This document shows positions 11,889 to 21,498 of a stretch of 32,424 nucleotides of DNA, in pieces. Within the stretch, counting starts at the first letter, position 1, and every line of letters starts with the position of its first letter. The stretch is from assembly GCA_032433595.1 (NCBI GenBank), contig JASWJB010000409.1, positions 1-32,424 of the forward strand, in the 5' to 3' direction. Under the pieces are notes generated by a model. That model had not been told where the DNA came from, ran no database searches, and saw nothing but the letters and a program-made list of their open reading frames with translations. The stretch comes from Conoideocrella luteorostrata (lineage: Eukaryota; Ascomycota; Sordariomycetes; Hypocreales; Clavicipitaceae). The position numbers and the translations under genes are program-made.

Positions 11889-11918
11889 TACGGAGTACTC
11901 CGTAGTCGGTACTCCGTA
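11889..11918. repeat. Perfect 16-bp palindrome plus extra TACTCCGTA copy
   Basis: TACGGAGTACTCCGTA (11889-11904) is a perfect inverted repeat, followed after five bases by another TACTCCGTA (11910-11918). It lies about 400 bases upstream of the GT69 start. This is the cleanest member of the dispersed family in this window. Confidence 0.6.
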
Positions 11919-12322
11919 TAGTTACCGTTTAGATGTGCAGAGCACGACACGAGGAGAAACATAGGCGCCCGCCATGCTGCTGACCTCTTTTCTTAATTGT
12001 TGCCTTATCTGAGACAAGAAAAGAGTAAGCGGGTCGCACCAATTTTCCGAGTAAGTGGTTGGTTACATGTGTCTAGCCTCGGGTAGTTGGTCACTTTCAC
12101 AATCGGGCTACCGAAAATAGCAGGAATCACAGCGCCTACCACCGCCCGATTTCAGCCAATGAACATCGACCTTGTCGGGATACAGAACCAACACCGTTTG
12201 TGACAGTTATCTGGTCGAACGGGAGGTCATGAGACGTAATTTATTTTCCTTAATTGTTGGTAGTTAATTTCGCCTGCCTTGCCGGCCATGACTTTGTTCC
12301 TCAGTGCCTCTCCGGTCTCAGC

Positions 12323-13673
12323 ATGCTCCGCGTGGTTCTAAAGATGCGTAAGAAGCCTATAGTACCACTGCTCGCTATATTTTTTGTAGTGGCGACGCTG
12401 TACTTGAGAAGAGAGTTCTCGGGTAGGCCGCACCTTGGCACTGGCAGCCGCTCAGAAAGTCAACAGAAACCAACAACATGGACATCGGCAACGGATGGTA
12501 AGTCCTGGGTTGACACGATCGCAGAAAATATCCGGTTGCCGATCAGAGTATATGACTGACCTTCTGGCCCCAGGTGCTATCCTACCAGCGGCCAACATTA
12601 CGGAATACCTGCAAGCTATCCTAGTGACAAAGCCCTCCGCATTACCCAACCTCAACTGCCCTGCGATAAACCACGTACGATACGATTGGATCAAAGGCTC
12701 GAGCATTTCCGGTCCACGGATTCGGTATTTTTTTGCCCTAAATTTGCGAGAATCTCTTCCGGTACTGCCACGTTTGATCGGTAGCCTTGTTGAAGCAATT
12801 CGATTCCTTGGGCCAAGACATTGTGTCTTGTCCATTGCTGAGGGCAACTCCCCCGATGGCACCGCTGATGTCCTCGCGGCGCTGAAGCCCACATTCGACA
12901 AATTGGGATTGTCATATTATTTTCAATCGTCCACAATCGACCCCGGCGCGGGTGATCGCGTTAAGCGTCTTGCCGAGCTTCGTAATATGGCGCTGGCGCC
13001 GCTACTCGAGGTTCCTGGCAAGGCAACGCAAGAGACGACAATCATCTTCCTGAACGATGTAGCCGCTTGCGCTGACGATATTCTCGAGCTGATACATCAG
13101 AAGAAAGCCATTAACGCCGATATGACCTGCGCTATGGACTGGACATATGTCGGCAGGGACCCTACTTTTTACGACGTCTGGGTCGCTCGAACTATTGGCG
13201 GTGACACTTTCTTTAATATCCCCGCCGATGGGAATTGGAACTCGGCATGGAACCTCTTCTGGAATGCGGAAGACACCCAACGTCGTTTTTTCGCTCAGCA
13301 GCCTTTCCAGGTGTTCTCATGTTGGAATGGCGCGACAGCATTCACGGCAGCGCCTATCCTGAATAAAGTGCGCTTCAGAGCGCCAAATGAAGCGCGCCAT
13401 GAATGCGGGCAGGGCGAGCCACAACTATTCTGCAAAGACTTGTGGTTTCATGGATACCGCAAAATAGCCGTCGTGCCGTCGATCAATTTGGAGTATTCGA
13501 TCGAAAAGGGAAGGAAGATTAAGGAGGCCAAAGGCTTCACCTCGAATATCGTATCGAGCCAGGGTCCCTCTGATGGTGGAATTGATTGGCAGCTTGAACC
13601 GCCCGAGAAGGTCAAGTGTATGTCCACGTGGGATAATCAATATTGGGTGCCGTGGAACGAGACATTAAAGTAA
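12323..13673 (+). CDS. GT69 glycosyltransferase, CMT1/CAP59-like alpha-1,3-mannosyltransferase family
   Basis: Predicted Golgi type II membrane glycosyltransferase of the family founded by Cryptococcus Cmt1 (alpha-1,3-mannosyltransferase) and Cap59. Two inferred exons: 12323-12497 and 12574-13673 (424 aa, normal for the family). The 76-nt intron has a GTAAGT donor, a tgactgac branch site and a CAG acceptor, and splicing joins the two frames exactly. A basic N-terminus and a membrane anchor (about residues 12-28) come first, then a Ser/Thr-rich stem. Catalytic-domain signatures: RYFFALNLRES, SIAEGNSPDGT (146-156), GDRVKRLAELRNMAL, IIFLNDVAAC (acidic NDV in the DxD position, 219-221), CAMDWT, FQVFSCWNGATAF, the cysteine-rich segment ECGQGEPQLFC, and a C-terminal WDNQYWVPWNE. 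An upstream ATG (12288) opens a short out-of-frame uORF that ends inside the gene's first codons, which might dampen translation. The acceptor glycan is unknown. Confidence 0.87.
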
Positions 13674-15512
13674 TGACTTTGGTTGTATATGTCTTACAAA
13701 AGATGGACATACCCTAGTGCTCTTCAAGCAGCATGATGTTGCAGATCTTTTCAGTAGACATTGGTATTGATAACGTATATGCAAGTAAATTTTAGGGAAA
13801 TGACAGCCATTGAAGGTATTGATGTCATTTGGCTTTGTACATATAAATAGTTTGACACCCTCTAAACTTTCAGGAACAGATGAACTTAGTTCCAAACTAG
13901 CATAACATGAATTGTTCGTTGCTAGTCGGTGTCTGAAGCCCCCCTCATTCCACCTCCATATGATAGTGGACTATTTCGTTGGAGATCGTGTGCTGATGGT
14001 GCTGCAACTTTCCAAGGCTGGTCATTTCTAGTCACATCTATCAATTCGTCAGCTTTAGTTGCCCTTTTTTGGCTCACGATAATTCAATCTAGGACTCAAG
14101 GTTTTATGATGCCATTTAAATGTCCCAGGATAGAATATGGAATCTATTATAACCTTTATCCCCATTGTGGCAGTGCAAACGTCTATGTGGGATAATTCTG
14201 CATGTTCCACGCTCCAAGTCACTCCGCTCGCTTCTTGTATAACTCAAGGACCGCTTCGCCAGTTCTCCTCAACTCAGAGCTGCCGCCTTACCAGTGGGTG
14301 AGTCTATCTGTGAACCACTTGACCAGCCATTCCTTGGTGCGCAATGTGCCGGGTTGCATGAAATCTTTAACCACTCGTCCCCGCTGCAACGACGTCGGGG
14401 GTGTACCCCCCATTCAGCGGGCCAAATTCTCGGTGGTATACGTACCATTCCCCGCTGATATCCTTCAGATTTCTCTCGCACTTTTCAAGAGAAGTAGCCT
14501 CGTTCAGGTAGGCGAGCAAACTGAGTGCTTAGAGTTGTTCTTGTCAGCACTTATTCCCGCTCATACCCGCTCTTGATCTAGGTTCCAAGTGGAAAAGCAG
14601 AGTTCGCTGCATTTTTGTTGCATATCACCTCCGGTATTCTTGTTATCAATGTGTGCGGTGCATTCTTCAACGTAGATTTAATCATATTTTATGCTACCCT
14701 ATCATCCCCTTTCAAGATCCAACATCATCATAGTCAGCATTGAAAGAAATTAATATTGTAAAATTCTGCTAGATAGAGTGATCTTGAGCCTTTTAACTTA
14801 CCACTTCTTTCATATTATTGAGTTTTGCTTGCAACAGCAAACATAGCAGGAACATCAAGAGAAGCTGGAATCCCCGATGGCCATATGCTGCGATGTGAGA
14901 AAGTCTGCCAGCAGTTGCTTGATCGTGCTCGGAACGCTTTGAAAGAGTCGCTGGCTCCATAGGCTGTGTGGTGGGTTGTTTCGGGCTGCAATGAGAAGTT
15001 GTTTGATATGACAAATAGAGCACACTCTTTAGGTAAGAATAGGTCATAGCGTTGCATCATGCACACGGCAACTTAGTCTTCAGTAAAAAAGACGTTGATA
15101 TTGTTGCTTGCCTCAATTTTGAAGCCAACAAATTAGGCAGCTTGTCACGAGGGCTCACATTGTACGGGCCAGGATAAATTAAATTGCAGCAAGTGGATAT
15201 GATCTTGTTCCCGGCATCTAGGGTCGGCCCAAAACGGAACCCGTCTCAAGTACGTACGCTGGTATGAGGCGCACAGCTAGCAACGCAACTTTAATTTAAC
15301 ATAGAACTAAGGCTGGAACATAGTTTAACTTGCCGGGGCACCCTAGGTAACGAGATTTAATAGTTAAATAGTCATATTGATAATGATAAGATATGCACTT
15401 TTAAAGAGCTTGAGAATAGTAAGAGTAGGAGCCTCAAACAGGTCTAAACCCAGCCATCCACAATGCTGCAGTGGGATCCGCGTGGGGAAATTCAGCTCAT
15501 GGCTGTACGTAC
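13674..15512. other. Gene-poor region with decayed sequence
   Basis: No intact gene. A possible decayed coding trace on the minus strand (14220-14522) is listed separately. From about 14600 to 15430 composition becomes AT-rich. The stretch 15434-15512 leads into the inverted half of the CCT7 pseudogene; its right end (about 15480-15512) reads as the 5' part of an intron of that gene on the minus strand. Confidence 0.4.
14220..14522 (-). pseudogene. Unidentified decayed coding trace
   Basis: Read on the minus strand, protein-like stretches follow each other but in different frames: one containing NLKDISGEWYVYHREFGP then GGYTPDVVAAG, next one with KDFMQPGTLRTKEWLVKWF, and a third with TGEAVLELYKKRAE. 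An in-frame stop and at least two frame changes separate them, so this looks like a broken gene or a chain of exons with lost splice sites. I do not recognise the family. Charged, helix-like composition and typical codon use are the only support. Confidence 0.25.
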
Positions 15513-15776
15513 TTTGATGGCTGTTGCGCCATCGTTTGTCATAATCTGATTGCCCTTCGCATCAACCAACATCAAATCGCCTCCATAGGGCTCTAGAGTA
15601 GATTTAAGGGTCTCTTGGACTGCAAGACACGCATTGATATTGGAAATGATCTGGCCTTTACCCTGATGTCCGTCCCTGCCAGAGCCGAGTAAGTGACTGT
15701 CTTAGACATAAGCTAGAGGGGAATACTAACCCCCCTTGAGAACAATGACGGTGGGAGTTTGACCACCGAAAGACAT
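15513..15776 (-). pseudogene. CCT7 pseudogene, N-terminal exons, inverted segment
   Basis: The minus strand carries the start of the chaperonin subunit TCP-1 eta. Exon 1 is 15776-15731 (MSFGGQTPTVIVLK), a 55-nt intron follows with a GTTAGT donor, and exon 2 is 15675-15513 (GKGQIISNINACLAVQETLKS ... NDGATAIK), ending at a GTACGT donor. The continuation of the protein (LLDIVHPAAR) is on the opposite strand at 15857, so the 5' part lies inverted relative to the rest. Exon 2 appears a few bases short near its start (before GKGQ), shifting the frame. The conserved LGP of the ATP-binding region is LEP (codon at 15591-15593, a G-to-A type change). CCT7 is essential in eukaryotes, so a functional copy should exist elsewhere. 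Confidence 0.8.
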
Positions 15777-15856
15777 TTTGGCGGCGCAGATGATTCGATA
15801 AAGTCTCCTTTCAACGCAGCTGTTTCTCGAGAGCACGCCTGTCTGGCATTCAATAG

Positions 15857-17305
15857 CTTCTAGATATCGTCCACCCTGCGGCACGGATCCTCGTTGATAT
15901 TGCACGTTCGCAAGATGCCGAGGTTGGAGATGGGACGAATTCAGTGTTAGTGCTCACCGGCTCTATCCTGAAGGAAACGAAAGAGCATATTGAGCAGGGC
16001 ATCAGCCCGCAGGTCATCATCCGGGGCCTGAGAACGGCGTCATTAATGGCAGTCTGCCGGATCAATGAAATGGCCGTTACTGTAGGCGGGACAAATAAGA
16101 GAGATTTTCTAAGCAAGGTGGCAGCTACCGTTATGACCAGCAAGTTGATCAAGCAGAATGCTGAATTTTTCACCAAGAGTACACACCACCCCATCCCCAT
16201 TCCATTCTCTTTCCTCGAGCCCAAAAAACTCTCATCATCTGTCTCACAGCACTAATAGTTCTTAGTGGTAGTTGATGCTGTCCTAACTCTCGACCAGGAA
16301 GACCTAAACGAGAAGTTGATAGGAGTCAGGAAAATCTCAGGCGGGTCTCTGACAGACTCTCTGTTTGTCGACGGTGCAGCATTCAAAAAAACCTTCTCAT
16401 ATGCCGGCTTTGAGCAACAGCCTAAGTCAATTATCAAGCCTAAAATTGTGTGTCTCAATGTGGAGCTTGAGCAAAAGGCGGAGAAGGACAATGCTGAAGT
16501 GCGTATTGAGCACGCTTCCGAGCATCAAGTAGTGGTAGATGCGGAATGGCAAATCAATCAGGAGAAGCTTGAGGCGCTGTACGAAACAGGTGCCGAGGTA
16601 ATACTCTCCAAATTGCCCATAGGCGATATAGCAATATAGTAATTCGCGGACCACAATATTTTCTGCGCTGGTCGCGTTGCCGCCGGTGATATGGAACGGC
16701 TGGTACTGGCCTCAGGCGCAACGATCCAGAGCACCTGTTCCAGTATCCTCCCAGAGCATCTTGGAACATGTGGCTACTTTGAGGAGCGCGAGATCGGCAG
16801 CAAGCGCTTCAAGTTTTCCAAGGGTTGCCCCGAAACGAAGACGTATACGCTTGTCCTACGCGGCGGCGCGGAGCAATTCATCGCCGAGGCGGAGCGTTCC
16901 TTACACAATGCTATCATGGTTGTAAAACCAGCCGTCCGTAACCACTCTATTTTGGGCGGTGATGGTGCTGTCAACTTGAATATTCGTTGCGCCATAGCGC
17001 AAAAGTGTGAGCTCACTAAAAGTTCTTTCAGCAAGTTATTATCATGTCTTATATTATCCAACAAGTGCCTGTGAGATGGAGGTGTCGGCTTACGGTGGTA
17101 GCATTGCCGACCTTCAGGTACGGGACAAGGTTGCGGCAGGCTATCATAAAGAGCTTTGCAAAGCCATTAGAAATTATCCCTCGCCAACTCTGCGATAACG
17201 CAGGCTTTGACGCGATACATATCCTTAATAATTTGCGCGGTGAGCACCACAGGGGCAATGTCTGGGCAGGTGTGGACTTTGAGACTGTCAGAGACTACCA
17301 CCTGT
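15857..17305 (+). pseudogene. CCT7 pseudogene, main body
   Basis: Plus-strand continuation of TCP-1 eta. The part 15857-16178 encodes LLDIVHPAARILVDIARSQD onward. An 87-nt intron (GTACAC donor, ends 16265) follows; its splice recreates the Met codon of [19 protein letters not shown]. The body continues in one frame to SKLPIGDIA, where two consecutive stops (TAG TAA, 16637-16642) replace the usual ATQY region; the same frame then resumes as [13 protein letters not shown] and runs through [13 protein letters not shown] to about 16970. A non-matching stretch precedes MEVSAY (17075), then a frameshift leads to [20 protein letters not shown] and NVWAGVDFE, ending at a stop near 17305. The C-terminal MMERFVWEP region is missing. 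The ATP motif GDGTTS reads GDGTNS (15926-15943). Stops, frameshift, lost motifs and inverted 5' exons all say non-functional. Confidence 0.88.
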
Positions 17306-18875
17306 GAGGGCATTCACTGACCCACGCGGGGTCGTAGAACTAATGACGCACCTAAGGCACCTGTATGGAGAGTATCATGCAGCTAGCAAACTCTTCGCTG
17401 CTGAGAGCGACGAGCAGGAGGAAAGGACCAAATCTTTAGAAGGTCAGAGATTAAGACCGTCAACATCAGAGTGCTACCTTGCTGCTACGAAGTAACGAAT
17501 ACATCAGAAGTCTTGTTCATCGCTCTGCTATACCAGAACCCAGTCGTGACAGCAGATATGTTGGTCCAGCTGGTACAGTGGGAAGGGCCCTGTCCTTTGA
17601 AGTGTATTAGTTAGATTTGAAGTGGACACTGAACCTGACATAAGATAGACTAATCGATTGGTCCTTTGTGAATTGCAGCGTCAATTTTGGCCTCGATTGC
17701 ACCCCTACATTAAAGGTGCTAAAAGAGCCACTCTCTGCTTCAAATATCGAATGAGGAGCTCGCAACTAGACTTTTTGGAACACAAGTGTTGATCGTCACA
17801 TGTCCGCTTTTTGGCTTGGACAAGGCACGTCGTCCACAATGAAAAGCGAACGAAACGGCGTATTTGGATAGTCCCATTGCCTACCATTCAACCGCTAACG
17901 CGGGCCGCTTTAGTTAGTGTGTTGACTAAAGGGGAATACAGGGTCGTTCATAGCAGTACTTTGCGTTACTAGTATGTAAGTACACGGGCTGTGAGAGAAA
18001 GGATACGTGGCCTCTGGGCTTAAGGCAGGAAGTCAGGACGGAAGTGTCTCAGATTGCAGGGGTATTTATAGGGGGATTTAGACGAGGGATTCTGCATCCA
18101 TCATCACAGTAACACAGCTCTTCCCATCAATGCAATCAAATTTGATCCTCTCCTACCAATTCCAACCCCATGTGCCTCAATGTGACGACTCGCAGTGAAC
18201 CTCCAGCGCTTTTGGGTCAATCGCGGATCCGAAGACAACCAAGCTAACAAAACAAAGTTACGTGTGGCCTTTTTTCAGGCAACAAGACGGATGGGCTGTC
18301 CAGCGTAACCTTTCCAACTATTTTGCGGTTCAAGCCGCCTTCCCCCTTGCTTAGGCGGAAATAGCTCCGCGACAACCTGGTTCAAAACACGGGGTTGCGG
18401 AAGATCATTTTGCGGAGATACATTAAAAAAGATGTGCCGAGGCAAAACCTGCCCAATGTAGCCTGCTTGATTTTTTTTTTTTGGATTGGGATCAGCATTC
18501 CCAACCAGCCGAACGATTGTATCTGGAATTCAATCCGGCTTCTCCCTTCTCCCTCTGCCTTACACTTTTCATTCGTCTAACCCGCCGAACAGCATTCGGA
18601 ATGGCACCGATCCCATGAACCGCTAGGGCTGACCACGACGCTAGACATATTTAAGAGCAAGACCCCTCGCCAGCCCCAGACGTCGCCGATTGGTGCACCT
18701 GAGCAGGCAACTCTTAAAGCTAAATTTTGATCCCGTTTCCGTCTACTATCGTCAATTACACCCTTCTCCATGGTGTTTGAGCAATCGTTAGGTGATAAGC
18801 ACAGTATTGTTAGTGTGGGGACTGTAGTAAGACCTATTAGCAAGCTCTATTTGAACAGGTTGTTCGAATGCTCAC
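17306..18875. other. Gene-free region with a possible orphan promoter
   Basis: No supported gene. At 18060-18140 the sequence resembles a fungal core promoter and leader: a tatttatagg TATA-like box, then catccatcatcacag, then an ATG opening only a 22-codon frame. This may be the orphaned promoter of a lost gene. A 12-nt T run occurs near 18472-18483, and repeated ttgcgg/ccgcc words at 18324-18415 give weak local inverted repetition. Downstream DNA to 18875 holds nothing recognisable. Confidence 0.4.
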
Positions 18876-19118
18876 TCAATTGCAGCATAATAACTGGCAA
18901 AATGGATATTGGTGTTGTTGCGGTGAGTTACTAGAAATGGGGAAGGGAACAAAATGGAGTACTCTCTGAAATTCTAGCGTTGCGTTTGGAGCTTGATTTC
19001 TATCGGGATGTTTGGTCAAGGCAAGGCGTTTGTAGCTAGCTTTGATAGTGTTTTCGTCTGCATTTTCGGATATTTGAAGAATGGCGTAGTAATCAATGAT
19101 CAAATCAAGCGGTGCCAT
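18876..19118 (-). pseudogene. Truncated J-domain (DnaJ-like) fragment
   Basis: The minus strand encodes the first two thirds of a J domain starting at an ATG (19118): [20 protein letters not shown], then [13 protein letters not shown] with the diagnostic HPD at residues 37-39 that activates Hsp70 ATPase. Similarity stops after LEFQR. A 69-nt intron-like segment (GTACTC donor at 18962, CAG acceptor at 18894) follows; spliced or not, the frame ends at the same stop (18876-18878) a few codons later, before helix IV and any C-terminal domain. Complete relatives are fungal J-domain proteins with an early domain and a long charged tail. It is most likely a truncated duplicate; a tiny functional J-peptide is possible but unlikely. 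Confidence 0.65.
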
Positions 19119-19468
19119 GTCGGGAGTTAAGACGGAGGCGAGGCGAGGCTTGGGCGGCTATTCGGCCTAAAACAAGACGAGCTAGAACTCTTGGATTACG
19201 ATGCAGATGGTCACATGACGTGAATAGAGACGGAACTCTCGGCGTGCATAACATGCGAGGCAGTCATGAGCCTTACCACGGAAGAAAAGTTAGCAACGTT
19301 CCTTTCTAAGGGTCGTTTCCTTAGCTAAACTTCCGCCGAGATCCCAGTCCCACATCTCTATTTCATTCTTAGTTCTAAGCCCAAGACTTAAAGAAATAGC
19401 AAGATAAATTTCCATCTTGCTCTTAAATAGTTTACCTTGTACTAGTTCAGTCATTTATATTCTGCTAA

Positions 19469-19726
19469 AGGATCTACAAAGAGATCTACGTTAACTCGGT
19501 CTCGGGGAATAAGAGCTTGGCTTTGTGTGCGGAAGTTCCTCTTAGCACTCTTATTCAAGACATGGACAATGGATCTGGAGATGGCTCCTATTCGACTTTA
19601 TACAGCTGCTTCTGTACAGACAGCTTTAACAAGACTTCTTGGGATATCTCCATGGCAGTTGTGGCCAGGTGTGGCACCGCAATGACCGCAGAGGCTACGA
19701 TTACCGTCAAGATTTTCCACGATTAA
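19469..19726 (+). pseudogene. Fragment of a cysteine-containing, possibly extracellular protein
   Basis: Open frame without an ATG at its left end, ending at 19726. Its most protein-like part reads SCFCTDSFNKTSWDI then AVVARCGTAMTAEAT and KIFHD. Closely spaced Cys, a possible N-glycosylation site (NKTS) and a terminal pattern like fungal extracellular (CFEM-like or GPI-anchored) proteins suggest the last exon of a secreted protein. The earlier exons with a signal peptide are not visible upstream, so I treat it as a remnant. The family is not identified. Confidence 0.3.
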
Positions 19727-19889
19727 TACGCCTCTAGAAGCCAGCAGTTAGCCACCGCAACAATGACGAGCGAGTCGATACCACCAATATGCGGCCTCAA
19801 ACTCATTAACATGCAAAGCGTTCTCGGTGCCAAGCGTTACCGGAAGCACGACCGACGAACCAACCACTTCGAGCAAAACCTCAGTGGCC

Positions 19890-20104
19890 GTCCGGATTTA
19901 TCTTCACCGCGGCGCATTGGTTATGCTGGTATTCGAGATGCACCACTCCGGGTGTGGTGTGGAGCCATGTACTTGAAGGTGAAACGGTTTAAGGTGTTTC
20001 ACATGAATCGTGCTAGACAGAGACGACATGATATTCACTTGGGCGATGTCGTGGTCAGCGTTCCCCATGATGGAAACAGCGGTGTTTTCCAGTACGATTT
20101 TTGA
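19890..20104 (+). pseudogene. Relic of a PNP_UDP (nucleoside phosphorylase-like) domain of a fungal NLR-type protein
   Basis: The frame ending at 20104 contains RRHDIHLGDVVVSVPHDG followed by NSGVFQYDF, which is the hallmark core of the PNP_UDP_1 domain found at the N-terminus of many fungal NACHT/NB-ARC plus ankyrin or TPR proteins. The frame then hits TGA (20102-20104) exactly where Gly of the usual FGK stands, and the same frame continues KxIQN as in intact relatives, so the stop is a point mutation within the domain. Upstream only a scrambled trace (IGYAG ... DAP, about 19918-19950) recalls the FGLMVGIGGGAP loop. No NACHT or repeat domain follows. It is a small remnant, unrelated in frame to the ankyrin gene at 30.5-32.2 kb. 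Confidence 0.65.
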
Positions 20105-20788
20105 AAAATAATACAAAATATTGAGCTTCTTTCATAGCGCGACTCGGTGTTCGTCGAATTGGCAGGTTGCTCTCGCGCCACGATGTCGGACCCCACCACG
20201 AATTTGAGTGGCGGCAGGCTGGTGGGCCAAGGCCCGTGAGCCGTTCAATGCACATAAATGCAAGCCAGGATGCTATTTATCATCCGGGCCATCCCTATTG
20301 TCGATCTAAATTTAAGGATCTTGTTTTTAAATATAATATCCTTTATGCAAACGCCATCTATTTCTGGAGAACTTAAGTAATTGTGGAAGTTTCCACATGT
20401 TCAAATGGGGAGAACACGGCTTCGAACCAAGTATAAATGCCTCCAGCGCCAAGTGCTTGTATGCTCTACCATGCCCTGAACACAACTTCCCGCCACCACG
20501 GGGGTTGATCGATTGAGAATATGGCGGGGCTCTGCGTCTGGTGGATCTGTTGAGCACGCCTAACCTCTATCTTAGAACCTAACTGGTTAGATATCCCAAG
20601 GAGCGAGAAGGCACAATTATGTAAAACTGCAGCTTTGCAGATTAGTGTGCGGATAGCTATTAGTGCAGCAAAGGCAGGGTCAAAGCACGTCTTATGTTTA
20701 TCTATTATATTAGGCTGCAAGCTAATATAAGTATCCTTTATTTTGTTTATAAGCTATAGGTTGCGCTCTATTTTTCTGTCTTAAAAAT
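20105..20788. other. Intergenic between PNP_UDP relic and small secreted protein gene
   Basis: No gene supported. Minus-strand sequence at about 20390-20470 has tRNA-like words (ggtagagca, ggttcgaag) but does not fold as a tRNA. The region becomes AT-rich towards 20700-20760. Confidence 0.4.
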
Positions 20789-21345
20789 CTATTCCTTGTC
20801 AGATTCTTTGATGGGCTCATCCCAGGACTTGGGCTTTGTAGGCTTGGTGGACGTTTTGTTTTTCTGTTGACTAGGGCTCTCTGAGCCGGGTTTCTCCTCA
20901 GCGGCCTGTAGTATCGGCGAGTTAGCCTAGTTCATTTAAAAGTTTTAAAATCCTTCTCTATATAATTACTTACTTTGGCTTTCTTGATAATGCAGGCTTT
21001 TATGTCCATTGTTTGATGGTCAGGACGGGCGGGAGGATTCTTGGTGGGTTGTCCGACAGGAGACTCGGCGGCGGCCCTACGCTCATGGGTTGAGGGGCCT
21101 GAAGGAAGGGATTTAGACGGAGGTATATCAAGAATCCCGCCCGAGGGTTGGTACTGGATAACACACTTATCAAAGAAGACTAAGCAAGCTTCGGCCGCAA
21201 TGCTGTTTTCTTCGCATAATGCTTGGAGTCCTTTGGGTTGCTGCTGCGGCTTGGCCGGAGTGCGCTCGCCATTTTCCTGGGGAGCCGCGAGTGAAATGGC
21301 AGCGAGTCCACTGCTCATGAGAATAATGGTGCTGAAGGTCTTCAT
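20789..21345 (-). CDS. Small secreted protein of unknown function
   Basis: Two inferred exons on the minus strand, 21345-20974 and 20905-20789, give 162 aa. The 68-nt intron has a GTAAGT donor and a CAG acceptor, phase 0. A clear signal peptide (MKTFSTIILMSSGLAAISLA, likely cut before or after APQ) is followed by a Pro/Gln/Lys-rich mature chain with four cysteines (44, 54, 61, 118), enough for two disulfides. A dibasic ERR site at 88-90 could be a Kex2 processing point. The C-terminal exon is very hydrophilic (Lys, Ser, Pro, Glu), ending DKE. No known domain is recognised. Size, signal peptide, even cysteine number and placement beside AT-rich DNA fit an effector-like protein, which is inference. 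The open frame without splicing would end after 137 aa; the exon-2 coding quality supports the spliced form. Confidence 0.65.
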
Positions 21346-21491
21346 TCTCAGTTGGAGCGTTAAAGCTTCGTAAGTTAAACGGGATTGAAGACAAAGAGAG
21401 ATAGATGCACTGTGCGACTTGGTGTTGCTAGTGTTGCTAGAATGCTGGTGAGGATAAGGAAATATTCATCGTTCGCGAGTTCAAAGCTTGT

Positions 21492-21498
21492 TATATAT
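21492..21498 (-). promoter_or_regulatory. TATA box of the small secreted protein gene
   Basis: TATATAA on the minus strand about 147 bases upstream of the ATG at 21345, in otherwise non-coding DNA. Position fits a leader of about 110 nt. Confidence 0.4.

Larger units (their letters stand above)
9293..12322. other. 3-kb divergent intergenic region without a supported gene
   Basis: Lies between the two divergently transcribed glycosyltransferases. No open frame shows recognisable homology or consistent splicing. It is rich in the palindromic TACGGAGTA/TACTCCGTA word (entries below). A 78-codon frame at 11170-11406 begins just after a tatataaatg TATA-like sequence and ends in a hydrophobic helix, but I cannot support it as a gene. 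Direct repetition 'acaaaagcttacaaaggcttacaaaagc' occurs at about 10791-10817. Confidence 0.45.

Noticed and set aside
12288..12340. Upstream ATG before the GT69 start as an alternative N-terminus
   Set aside because: It is out of frame with the membrane anchor and meets a stop after 17 codons, so it can only be a uORF.
14202..14576. 124-codon plus-strand frame
   Set aside because: The opposite strand shows more protein-like (though broken) sequence, so this frame is probably its shadow.
20390..20470. tRNA-like words (ggtagagca, ggttcgaag) on the minus strand
   Set aside because: The T stem has mismatches, no 7-bp acceptor pairing is found, and no plausible anticodon arm lies at the right distance.
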